Shown here: positions 7,312 through 14,718 of the stretch, one piece after another
How the letters are laid out: the number at the start of each line of letters is the position of its first letter
Numbering within the stretch: the stretch's first letter is position 1
Assembly (NCBI RefSeq): GCF_015751765.1
Contig: NZ_JADOTX010000001.1
Span: 2,170,001 to 2,234,000, forward strand
Source: Micromonospora ureilytica
GTDB lineage: Bacteria; Actinomycetota; Actinomycetes; Mycobacteriales; Micromonosporaceae
Direction: 5' to 3'
DNA length: 64,000 nt
The notes under the pieces: model-generated
Seen by the model: the letters and a program-made list of their open reading frames with translations, nothing else
What the model was told of the DNA's origin: nothing
Databases searched by the model: none
Made by a program: the position numbers and the translations under genes

Positions 7312-8500
7312 GCCGCTTCACCCGCAGTTGTTGCGCCCGCGCCGGGGCGTGGAGCGGACCACCTCCACCGAACTCTTCTTCGACCTGGTCTACGTCTTCA
7401 CGATCACCCAGCTGTCGCACTACCTGGCCAGGAACCTCAGCTGGCAGGGCATCGGACGTACCGCGGTGCTGTTGGGTCTGGTCTGGCTGGTGTGGATCTA
7501 CACCGTGTGGGCGGGCAACTGGCTGCACCCGGACCGCACACCGGTGCGGGCCACGCTGCTGGTGGTGACGCTGGGCAGTCTGCTGCTCGCCGCGGCGCTG
7601 CCCACCGCGTTCGGCGCCAACGGTCTGCTCTTCGCCGCGGCGTACGCGGCGGTGCAGGTGGGTCGCACGGCCTTCTCCATGTGGGCGATCCGCGGCGAGC
7701 CCTGGCTGGGCGACAGTTTCCGGCAGTGTGTGGTCTGGATCTCCGGCACCTCGGCGCTGGCGATCGTCGGTGGGCTGGTGGACGCCCCGGCCCGGGAGCT
7801 GATCTGGATCGCGGTGATCGTCGTCGACTCGGTCGGGCTGGCGACCGGGTTCCCGGTGCCCGGGATGGGTCGCAGCACGCCGGAGCACTGGCAGGTGGAG
7901 GGCGGGCACCTGGCCGAACGCTGTCAGGCGTTCATCCTCATCGCGCTGGGCGAGTCGATCCTGATCACCGGTGGGACGCTGACGCAGCGGCTGGACCGGG
8001 TGACGATCGCCGCGTTCCTGCTCGCCTTCGCGGGTTCGGTGGCCCTGTGGTGGGTGTACTTCGACCGGGCGCAGGCCAGCATCGCGGCGTTGGCGGCCGC
8101 GGGTGCGCGGGCCGGCCGGCTCTCCCGGCTGGTGTTCAACTATCTGCACCCGGTGATGGTGGGCGGCATCGTCGTCACGGCCGTCGGTGACGAGCGGCTG
8201 CTGCACGACCCGGGTGAACCGGTCGGGTGGCCGAGCGCACTGGTCGTCCTGGGCGGCCCCGCGCTGTTCCTGGCCGGGCACGCCGCGTACCAGTTGGCGC
8301 TCGGTGACGCCGGGGTGGTCGCCCGGGTCGCGGCGACGCTGCTGCTGCTCGCGCTGTCCCCGGCGGCGGTGGCGCTGCGGGCGCCGATCGCGTTGGCCGC
8401 CGGGGTGGCGCTGCTGATCACGGTCGGGGTGATCGTGGCCGATCGGGGGTCGGCGCGGCGGGCGCCTCAGTCGCGGGGGCCGAGGTCGCCGCTGCGGTAG
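7301..8500 (+). CDS. Low temperature requirement A (LtrA) family membrane protein, copy 2
   Basis: A 399-residue paralogue of the protein encoded at 1164-2366. It has the same RTTSTELFFDLVYVFTITQL signature, the same GGHLAERCQAFILIALGESI stretch and about ten hydrophobic helices. GTG 7301 is aligned with GTG 1164 of copy 1. Its promoter region is duplicated too, but the small gene that precedes copy 1 has been deleted. The 3' end overlaps the convergent thymidine kinase gene by 34 bases. The role of the family is not established beyond a membrane protein needed for cold growth in Listeria. Confidence 0.85.
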   Translation: MTGGPLHPQLLRPRRGVERTTSTELFFDLVYVFTITQLSHYLARNLSWQGIGRTAVLLGLVWLVWIYTVWAGNWLHPDRTPVRATLLVVTLGSLLLAAALPTAFGANGLLFAAAYAAVQVGRTAFSMWAIRGEPWLGDSFRQCVVWISGTSALAIVGGLVDAPARELIWIAVIVVDSVGLATGFPVPGMGRSTPEHWQVEGGHLAERCQAFILIALGESILITGGTLTQRLDRVTIAAFLLAFAGSVALWWVYFDRAQASIAALAAAGARAGRLSRLVFNYLHPVMVGGIVVTAVGDERLLHDPGEPVGWPSALVVLGGPALFLAGHAAYQLALGDAGVVARVAATLLLLALSPAAVALRAPIALAAGVALLITVGVIVADRGSARRAPQSRGPRSPLR

Positions 8501-9183
8501 TGCCGGCGGCAGAGCACCTGGTAGCGCACCTCGGCGGTGTCGACGGTGTCACCGATGACGACCTGGGCGCCCTCGCGGACGACCCGCCCGTCGACGACGC
8601 GGGCGTTGAGCAGCCCTTCGCGGCCGCACCAGCAGAGCACCTCGACCTGGATGCGGGCCACCTCGTCGGCCAGCTCGAACAGGCGTTGCGCGGCGGGGAA
8701 CATCCGCGACCGGAAGTCGGTGGCCAGGCCGAAGGCGAACACGTCGACGTCGTAGCTGTCGACCAGCTCGGCCATCTGCTCGACGTGCTCGACGGTGTAG
8801 AAGCACGCCTCGTCGCAGATGAGGTAGTCGACGCGTACCCCGTCGGCCCACCGGCCGCGCACCAGGGCCCGCAGGTCCAGGTCGTCGGTGACCTCGATGG
8901 CCTCGTGGGCCAGACCGATGCGGGTGGTGACCTGCGGGCCCAGCGACCTGTCGATGCGGGTGGTGACCAGCCCGCGCCGGCCCTGCCGGGCGTGGTTGTA
9001 GTTCATCTGCAACGCCATCGTGGACTTGCCGCAGTCCATCGGCCCCCAGAAGAACTTCAACGCCGCCGCGTGCACCGGACGCCCGTCGAGCCCGCGCGCG
9101 GCCGCGCACCCGGCCGGGGCGTGTGGCTGGCCGGGGAACGGGTGGGCCAGGCAGGTCGGGGCGGTGGCGGCGTCGTCGGTCAC
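8467..9183 (-). CDS. tdk: Thymidine kinase (type II, TK1-like)
   Basis: Phosphorylates thymidine to dTMP in the salvage pathway. The P-loop GPMDCGKST is near the N-terminus of the core domain, followed by YLICDEACFY (Walker B/DExx) and FGLATDFRSRMFPAAQRL, the lasso region. Two cysteine pairs, CWC and a later C with RRHY, fit the zinc-binding site. The core begins at about 9075 (VHAAALKFFWGP). The start is set at GTG 9183, giving 238 residues, because the intervening codons are strongly G/C at third positions and TAGGCT lies 8 bases upstream, suggesting a leaderless start. The alternative GTG 9075 would give 202 residues. Confidence 0.88.
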   Translation of the reverse strand: MTDDAATAPTCLAHPFPGQPHAPAGCAAARGLDGRPVHAAALKFFWGPMDCGKSTMALQMNYNHARQGRRGLVTTRIDRSLGPQVTTRIGLAHEAIEVTDDLDLRALVRGRWADGVRVDYLICDEACFYTVEHVEQMAELVDSYDVDVFAFGLATDFRSRMFPAAQRLFELADEVARIQVEVLCWCGREGLLNARVVDGRVVREGAQVVIGDTVDTAEVRYQVLCRRHYRSGDLGPRD

Positions 9184-9191
9184 GGTCGGGC

Positions 9192-9197
9192 AGCCTA
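9192..9197 (-). promoter_or_regulatory. Candidate -10 box of tdk
   Basis: TAGGCT on the minus strand ends 8 bases before GTG 9183. There is no ribosome-binding site, so a leaderless transcript is likely (inference). Confidence 0.4.
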
Positions 9198-9239
9198 GCC
9201 CATTGACCGGCCCGAATCCGTCGGGCGCGGGACCGGTGC

Positions 9240-10634
9240 TCAGAGCACCCGGGGTGGGGTGTTGCCCGCGGCCACGATGGCACGGCGGATCGGCACGGCG
9301 GCGAGGAGCAGGAACCCGACCACGAAGAAGACCAGCAGTGAGACCAGGCCCACCCGGTACGAGGCGGTGAGTTGGAACACCAGGCCGAAGGCGAGCGGAC
9401 CGAGCCAGCTGGTGCCCTTGTCGCTGATCTCGTAGAAACCGAAGTACTCGCCTTCCTTGCCGGCCGGGATGAGCTGGCTGAACAACGACCGGCTCAGCGC
9501 CTGGCTGCCGCCGAGGACCAGGCCGATGGCCGCGCCGAGGACCATGAACGGCACCGGCGCCTCGGCCGGCAGCCGGAACACGCCGATGATCACACCGGTC
9601 CAGAGGACCAGGCTGATCAGCACGGTCTTGCGGGCGCCGATGCGCCGGGCCAGCGCGCCGAGGCCCAACGCGCCCCCGAAGGCGAGGAACTGCACCAGCA
9701 GGATGGTGATGATCAGGGTGCTCTGCCCCAGCCGCAGTTCCTCGGTGCCGTACTGGCTGGCCAGGGTGATGACGGTCTGGATGCCGTCGTTGTAGACCAG
9801 GAACGCCAACAGGAAGAACAGCGTCAACGGGTACGCCTTGATCTCCCGCAGGGTGCGGCCCAGCTGCCGGAACCCGTCGGTGAGCACGTTGCCCTGCCGG
9901 GCCAGCGCCGCCGCCGCGCTGGGGCGTTCCCGCAGCCAGCGCAGCGGCACGAGGGTGAACACGGCCCACCACACCCCGGCGGAGACGATCGACCAGCGGG
10001 CCAGGTCCAGGGTGCGTTGCGGGTTGTCGTCCTCGCTGAACAGGGTGACCGCGACCAGGTTGAACGCCAGCAGAAGGCCACCGCCCAGGTAGCCCAGCGC
10101 CCAGCCGCGGCTGGAGATGCCGTCGCGTTCGTCCGGACCACCGAGTTGCGGCAGGAACGAGTTGTAGACCACGAGGGCCGCGCCGAAGGAGATGTTGGCG
10201 ATCAGGAACAGCGCCCCGCCGAGCAGGTAGCGGTCGCCGGTGACGAAGATCATTCCGATGGTCGCGCCGGCGCCGGTGAACGCGGCGCCGCCCAGCAGCC
10301 GCTTCTTGTGCGCCGACCGGTCGGCGATCGCCCCGATCACCGGCAGCACGAACACGGTGAGGAACACCGACAGCGAGATCAGGTACGGGTAGTAGGACCC
10401 CGCCGCGACCCGGATGCCCAGCGGGTACACGTACCCGTCGCAGGTGTCCGCGCCCAGTTCGCAACCGGCGGCCAGCTCGGCGACGGTGGTGATGAACGGA
10501 CCGAGGAACACAGTGATGACGGTGCTCTGGAACGCGGAGTTGGCCCAGTCGTAGATGTACCAGCCGCGCCGCTCCCGGCGAGTGCTCGCCGGAGGCGGGG
10601 TGTCGTGCACCGCGGGGGTCGCGGTTTCGGCCAT
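9240..10634 (-). CDS. UMF1/Atg22-like MFS transporter
   Basis: A 464-residue major facilitator with about twelve transmembrane helices. The opening GWYIYDWANSAFQSTVITVF is characteristic of the UMF1 family, bacterial relatives of yeast vacuolar effluxer Atg22. The second half carries the conserved GGSQALSRSLFSQLIPAGKE and GEYFGFYEISDKGTSWLGPL stretches. The substrate is unknown. ATG 10634 has AAGGA upstream. The glycerophosphodiesterase gene ends 17 bases upstream on the same strand, so the two may be co-transcribed. Confidence 0.85.
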   Translation of the reverse strand: MAETATPAVHDTPPPASTRRERRGWYIYDWANSAFQSTVITVFLGPFITTVAELAAGCELGADTCDGYVYPLGIRVAAGSYYPYLISLSVFLTVFVLPVIGAIADRSAHKKRLLGGAAFTGAGATIGMIFVTGDRYLLGGALFLIANISFGAALVVYNSFLPQLGGPDERDGISSRGWALGYLGGGLLLAFNLVAVTLFSEDDNPQRTLDLARWSIVSAGVWWAVFTLVPLRWLRERPSAAAALARQGNVLTDGFRQLGRTLREIKAYPLTLFFLLAFLVYNDGIQTVITLASQYGTEELRLGQSTLIITILLVQFLAFGGALGLGALARRIGARKTVLISLVLWTGVIIGVFRLPAEAPVPFMVLGAAIGLVLGGSQALSRSLFSQLIPAGKEGEYFGFYEISDKGTSWLGPLAFGLVFQLTASYRVGLVSLLVFFVVGFLLLAAVPIRRAIVAAGNTPPRVL

Positions 10635-10651
10635 CGGGGGTCCTTCGACGG

Positions 10652-11419
10652 TCAGGCGGCCCAGTGGCCGCGGCTGCGGTAGACGTCGCGCAGCACGCCG
10701 ACGTGATCGGTCATGATGCCATCCACGCCACGATCCAGTAACTCGTGCATCTGGGCCGGTTCGTCGATCGTCCAGACGTGCACCTGCAGGCCGATGCGGT
10801 GGCAGTAGTCGAGGAAACGGCGGTCCACCACCGGCACCCGCCGGTAGCTTGGCGGCACCTGCGCGGCGACCACCGACGGCGGCAGTCGCAGCGGACGCCC
10901 GTGCAGGGAGGCGAGCCGCAGCCGGGCGACGCCGCGCATGCCCAGGCTGGTGGCGACCCGTCCCTCGGTGAGCGCCCGCAGCCGGGTCAGCCGGGCGTCG
11001 TTGAACGAGGCGAGCAGCACCCGGCCGCCGGCGCCGGCCCGAGTCACGGTCGCGACCGTCGGCTCGACGCCGCCGTCGGTCTTCACGTCGATGTTGAAGC
11101 GGACCTGCGGCCACGCGCCCAACACCTCGTCGAGCCGGGGTACGACGGCAGCGCCGCCGACGCGTACCGAGGCGAGGTCGGCCCAGCTCATCTCGGCGAT
11201 GCGCCCCGCCTCACCGGTGACCCGGCGCAGCGTCGGATCGTGGAAGATCACCGCCACGCCGTCCGTGGTGGCGTGCACGTCGGTCTCCACGTACCGGTAG
11301 CCCATCCCGATGGCCCGGGCGAACGCCTCGGTGGTGTTCTCGTCGCCCTCGGCCGCGCCGCCACGGTGGGCGAACGCCAGTGGCGCGGGCGCGTCGAGGT
11401 AGCCCAGTCGGGTCAACAC
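10652..11419 (-). CDS. Glycerophosphodiester phosphodiesterase family protein
   Basis: A 255-residue TIM-barrel enzyme that would hydrolyse deacylated phospholipids to glycerol 3-phosphate and an alcohol. It has AHRGGAAEGDENTTEAF (catalytic His and the metal-binding Glu-Asn), YVETDVHATTDGVAVIFHDPTL (second catalytic His and the metal-binding ETD), FNIDVKT (metal ligand) and VHVWTIDEPAQM near the end. There is no signal peptide, so a cytoplasmic UgpQ-like form is likely. The start is GTG 11419; CATACT lies 7 bases upstream and no ribosome-binding site is visible. Confidence 0.88.
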   Translation of the reverse strand: MLTRLGYLDAPAPLAFAHRGGAAEGDENTTEAFARAIGMGYRYVETDVHATTDGVAVIFHDPTLRRVTGEAGRIAEMSWADLASVRVGGAAVVPRLDEVLGAWPQVRFNIDVKTDGGVEPTVATVTRAGAGGRVLLASFNDARLTRLRALTEGRVATSLGMRGVARLRLASLHGRPLRLPPSVVAAQVPPSYRRVPVVDRRFLDYCHRIGLQVHVWTIDEPAQMHELLDRGVDGIMTDHVGVLRDVYRSRGHWAA

Positions 11420-11515
11420 GCGACGCAGTATGCCCTCGGTTGGTGGCCGGCGGGTGGCCGGCCGGCGTCTGTCGCCCGCTCGCGCCGCCGCCCCGTCCGG
11501 TGATCGACTGGAACC

Positions 11516-12091
11516 TCAGCTCCAGTCGGTCTGGTAGCCGTCGTGACGCAGCAGGTCCAGCAGTTCGGCGTCGCTGGGCCGGTGGGCGTCGGTGAGCGCG
11601 GCGGTCAACTCGTCGACTGCGACCGGGTCCGGCCCCTGCACCTCGATCGCCCGTACGGTGGCGCCCTCGGTGCGATAGAGGGCGATGGACGGGTCACTGT
11701 TGTCGGTGTCGTGAGTCACGATCAGCGTGCTCCCGCCGCCCAGGTCGGTGCAGGTGCGCAGCCGGGGCGTGGTGCAGTCGACACCGTCGGGTAGCCCGCT
11801 CGCGGGTTGCGGCACGCGCAACCGCCAGAGCACGGGCACGGCCCGGCCGTCGGCGGTACGCAGCGAGTAGGCGATGTCGAGGCCGCCGCGATCGAGCCAG
11901 CCGACGGTGCCGGGCCGGGTGACGTCGTCGGGGATCAGCAGCTGATCTCGAGACCACGGTGACGACCGCGTCAGGTGGGCGAGGTCCCGCTGGTCCTTGG
12001 CGTGGTGGTACTCGACCCGCAGACCGGCATAGCCGATCCCGCCGACGACGAGGAGCAGCACTGCGACGAGGACGAGAGGGCGACGCGACAC
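11516..12091 (-). CDS. Membrane-anchored hypothetical protein
   Basis: A 191-residue protein with one N-terminal transmembrane helix (VSRRPLVLVAVLLLVVGGIG), then a predicted extracytoplasmic domain. The domain contains CTTPRLRTC, a likely disulphide, and acidic, strand-rich sequence. No family is recognised. GTG 12091 was chosen because it directly precedes the signal-anchor; the open frame extends upstream without such features. The gene ends 97 bases before the start of the glycerophosphodiesterase gene on the same strand. Function unknown. Confidence 0.55.
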   Translation of the reverse strand: MSRRPLVLVAVLLLVVGGIGYAGLRVEYHHAKDQRDLAHLTRSSPWSRDQLLIPDDVTRPGTVGWLDRGGLDIAYSLRTADGRAVPVLWRLRVPQPASGLPDGVDCTTPRLRTCTDLGGGSTLIVTHDTDNSDPSIALYRTEGATVRAIEVQGPDPVAVDELTAALTDAHRPSDAELLDLLRHDGYQTDWS

Positions 12092-12150
12092 ATGATCATT
12101 GTCCCCGGCGCCCGTGCGGCTCAGGTGCCCGGGCACCCGAGCCGACCCGG

Positions 12151-13110
12151 TCAGCGCCCCAGGAGCCGGAGCGTCTCGTCCCAGAGGACGTCGGCGTCCT
12201 TGTCGTCGAGGGCGTACGGGAGCACGCCGCTCCTGCCGTCGGCCCGCTCGGCGATGATCGGTGCCTCGTTGGCGTCCTCGAAGTATCGGCCGGTCACGCC
12301 CTCGACCTGAGGGCTGGCGGCCAGCAGGACCGAGGTGGCCGCGCCCTGCTGGGGGGTCTTCCAGCCCGGCGGCACCTCCAAGCGGTTGCCCTGCTCGTCG
12401 AGCGCGCCGACCCAGCGCAACTGCGCGTCGTCGAGGTGCCGTTGCAGGTTGGTCATGATGCCGCCGGGGTGCAGGGCGTTGGCGGTGATGCCGTCGGCGG
12501 CCCACTTCCTGGCCAGGGCCACGGTGAACAGGATGGTGGCGGTCTTCGACTGGCCGTACGCCGACCACGCCTCGTAGGGGCGGGCGGTGAAGTGGATGTC
12601 GTCGAAGACGACAGGGGACTGCTGGTGGGCCGACGAGCTGATGACGACGATGCGGGCGCCCCGCGCGGCGGCCAGCGCGTCGTGCAGACCCAGGGTCAGT
12701 GCGGCGTGACCGAGGTGGTTGATGGCGAACTGCGTCTCCCAGCCGTCGGCTGTCCTGGTCAGCTCGGGCAGGGCCATGATGCCGGCGTTGTTCACCAGGA
12801 TGTGCAGTGGGCCTGTCCAGCCGGCCACGAAGGCGTCGATGGAGGCGCGGTCGGCCAGGTCGAGGTGGTCGACCCGGACCTTGCCGGGTGCCCCGCCGGC
12901 GGTGATGTCGGCGGCGGCGCGCTCACCGGCGGCGGTGTCGCGTACGGCCAACGTCACCTCGGCGCCGGCGTCGGCCAGCGCCCGGGCGGTCTCCAGGCCG
13001 ATCCCGGACGCGCCGCCGGTGACGATGGCCCGCCGGCCGGTGAGGTCGACGCCGTCGACGACCTCGGCGGCGGTCGACTGGGCCGAGTACGGGGTGATGA
13101 TTCGTGACAT
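12151..13110 (-). CDS. Short-chain dehydrogenase/reductase (retinol dehydrogenase-like)
   Basis: A 319-residue NAD(P)-dependent oxidoreductase. It has the cofactor motif TGGASGIGLETA, the structural NNAG, the catalytic serine in VISSSAHQ, and the YxxxK pair in YGQSK. Its length and the HPGGIMTNLQRH loop fit the retinol dehydrogenase / WW-domain oxidoreductase-like subgroup. ATG 13110 has AGGAGG; a slightly longer frame from 13137 lacks support. It lies 48 bases downstream of the TetR gene on the same strand, so it is a probable target and operon partner. Substrate unknown. Confidence 0.85.
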   Translation of the reverse strand: MSRIITPYSAQSTAAEVVDGVDLTGRRAIVTGGASGIGLETARALADAGAEVTLAVRDTAAGERAAADITAGGAPGKVRVDHLDLADRASIDAFVAGWTGPLHILVNNAGIMALPELTRTADGWETQFAINHLGHAALTLGLHDALAAARGARIVVISSSAHQQSPVVFDDIHFTARPYEAWSAYGQSKTATILFTVALARKWAADGITANALHPGGIMTNLQRHLDDAQLRWVGALDEQGNRLEVPPGWKTPQQGAATSVLLAASPQVEGVTGRYFEDANEAPIIAERADGRSGVLPYALDDKDADVLWDETLRLLGR

Positions 13111-13158
13111 TTCGGGCCTCCTGGGATGCAAGATCATGGCTTTTCGGGGCGGAGTGTG

Positions 13159-13734
13159 TCAGCGGTGCAGCAGCCGCAGAGCTCGGCGCAGCCGGTCGCG
13201 GAACTCGTCCCTGGAGGTCGAGGTCGACTTCCAGCTGAGCGCCGCGGAGAAGAGCAGGTCCATGACGTCGTCCGCGGTCCGCCCCTCGTCGAGCAGACCG
13301 GCCGGGGCGACGGCGTCGATGTGGGCTCGCAGTGCCGCCTGAGCCCGCACCTGGTAGTCGTGGAACATCGAGCCCAACTGTGGCTCGCTGTTCTCCAGCA
13401 GGTCGTTGAGGTCGCGGGCCATCTGGGTGTCGATGTACGAGCCCATCAGGGCGTCCAGCCCGGCCACGACCTGCTCGTCGAAGCTCGTCGACCGGTCGGC
13501 GAGGCAGGCTTCCATGGCGTGCTGGGCGCGTTCCATGACGCCCTGCATGGTGGCGCGGTACAGCTGCTCCTTGTTGGGGAACATCAGGTACAGGCCCGGC
13601 CGGGAGATGCCCGCCGCCTTGGCGACCGCCTCCATCGACGTCTTCTGGAAGCCGTAGCGCCCGAACACCGCGACCGCCGCCGCCAGGACGGCGGCGCGCT
13701 TCGGGTCCTCGACATTCGTCTCCACGGTGCTCAC
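13159..13734 (-). CDS. TetR family transcriptional regulator
   Basis: A 191-residue repressor. The N-terminal helix-turn-helix region is typical (FGRYGFQKTSMEAVAKAAGI SRPGLYLMFPNKEQL), followed by an all-helical ligand-binding domain with a C-terminal segment rich in Trp and Ser. GTG 13734 is the start. It is upstream of and co-directional with an SDR gene, a common arrangement in which the regulator controls its own operon. An inverted TTAGAC/GTCTAA repeat just upstream is the likely operator. Confidence 0.85.
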   Translation of the reverse strand: MSTVETNVEDPKRAAVLAAAVAVFGRYGFQKTSMEAVAKAAGISRPGLYLMFPNKEQLYRATMQGVMERAQHAMEACLADRSTSFDEQVVAGLDALMGSYIDTQMARDLNDLLENSEPQLGSMFHDYQVRAQAALRAHIDAVAPAGLLDEGRTADDVMDLLFSAALSWKSTSTSRDEFRDRLRRALRLLHR

Positions 13735-13736
13735 GC

Positions 13737-13771
13737 TAGACAGATTAGACGACTTTCCAAAAATTGTCTAA
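13737..13771 (-). promoter_or_regulatory. Candidate TetR operator / promoter
   Basis: An AT-rich island contains TTAGAC (13745-13750) and GTCTAA (13766-13771) as inverted arms. A further TAGAC (13737-13741) is repeated toward the start codon. It lies immediately before the TetR GTG, as expected for autorepression. Confidence 0.5.
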
Positions 13772-13792
13772 CGCGTTCACCGGGGGCGGGCT

Positions 13793-14566
13793 TCAGGCCG
13801 AGTGGCGGCGGTGCGCCCGGCTGAGGTCGATGGGGCGGCCGGGGTCGACGTGGCGGGGCAGGTCCGGCTCGTCGGGGCGCAGCGGGGCGAGGGTGTCGGT
13901 GAGCGCGTCGATGATCCGGTCGGTGGCCCGGCGGGCCGAGCCGGGGTTGGCGGCCGCCGTCTCGGCCAGGTCGACGGGCGTGCCGAAGTGCACCCGGATG
14001 ACGGGTCGGCGCCACAGCGAGCGGGCGACGCCGCGCAGCATTCCGCGCGGCGCCTGGTAGGGCAACACCTCGTGCGTGCCCCACTGCGCGACCGGGACGA
14101 CCGGGGCGCCGCAGGCCAGGGCGAGTCGGGCGGCGCCGGTCTTGCCGCGTTCGGGCCACAGGCCGGGGTCCAGGCCGATGCGCCCCTCGGGGTAGATGAG
14201 GATCACCGAGCCGCGGGCGACCGCCGTGGCGGCGTCGTCGAGCGCCTGGTGTACGGCGCTGGTGCCCCGGTCGACCCGGATGTGCCCGGCGTGGCGCATG
14301 GCGGCGCCGAACACCGGGACGCGGAACAGCCCGGCGGTCGCCATGATCCGCGGGGCGATGCCGCGGGTCTGGCAGGCGGCGGCCATGACCACCGGGTCGA
14401 ACGGGCTGATGTGGTTCGCGGCCAGCACCAGCGGGCCGCGACGCAGGTGCGCCGGAACGTCGCCGGTGACCTCGAGTCGGGCGAGCAGGCCGACCAGGCC
14501 CCGGGTCAGCAGAAGGGCTGCGCGCCAGATCAGCGGCGGCTGCCAGGTGGTGTGTGCGGTGTCCAT
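13793..14566 (-). CDS. Lysophospholipid acyltransferase (PlsC family)
   Basis: A 257-residue 1-acyl-glycerol-3-phosphate acyltransferase-like enzyme. Motif I is NHISPFDP (NHxxxxD), and the substrate-binding motif is LIYPEGRIG. A conserved GAPVVPVAQWGTHE follows. A hydrophobic N-terminal stretch (WRAALLLTRGLVGLLARL) suits peripheral membrane attachment. Typical role: transfer of an acyl group to lysophosphatidic acid or a related acceptor. ATG 14566 is preferred; GTG 14593 would add nine residues. It is divergent from cydA. Confidence 0.82.
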   Translation of the reverse strand: MDTAHTTWQPPLIWRAALLLTRGLVGLLARLEVTGDVPAHLRRGPLVLAANHISPFDPVVMAAACQTRGIAPRIMATAGLFRVPVFGAAMRHAGHIRVDRGTSAVHQALDDAATAVARGSVILIYPEGRIGLDPGLWPERGKTGAARLALACGAPVVPVAQWGTHEVLPYQAPRGMLRGVARSLWRRPVIRVHFGTPVDLAETAAANPGSARRATDRIIDALTDTLAPLRPDEPDLPRHVDPGRPIDLSRAHRRHSA

Positions 14567-14660
14567 CAGCGCGCCATCGTCGCACGCGGTCACGGGGTCG
14601 CGAGGGCGGGTCGGGTGATCAGGGTCATTGATCCCGGGGCGGCACCGGCCGCCTCACCTT

Positions 14661-14695
14661 CTACGACGAGCAGTAGTATTTACTACGTCTCGTAG
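14661..14695. promoter_or_regulatory. Nested dyad upstream of cydA
   Basis: The outer arms CTACGA (14661-14666) and TCGTAG (14690-14695) enclose the inner arms GTAGT (14673-14677) and ACTAC (14682-14686). The region is AT-rich against its surroundings and sits 24 bases before the cydA start, in the divergent plsC-like/cydA interval. It does not match the Rex consensus known to me. Confidence 0.45.
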
Positions 14696-14718
14696 TACGG
14701 ATGGTTGGGGGTTTTCAG

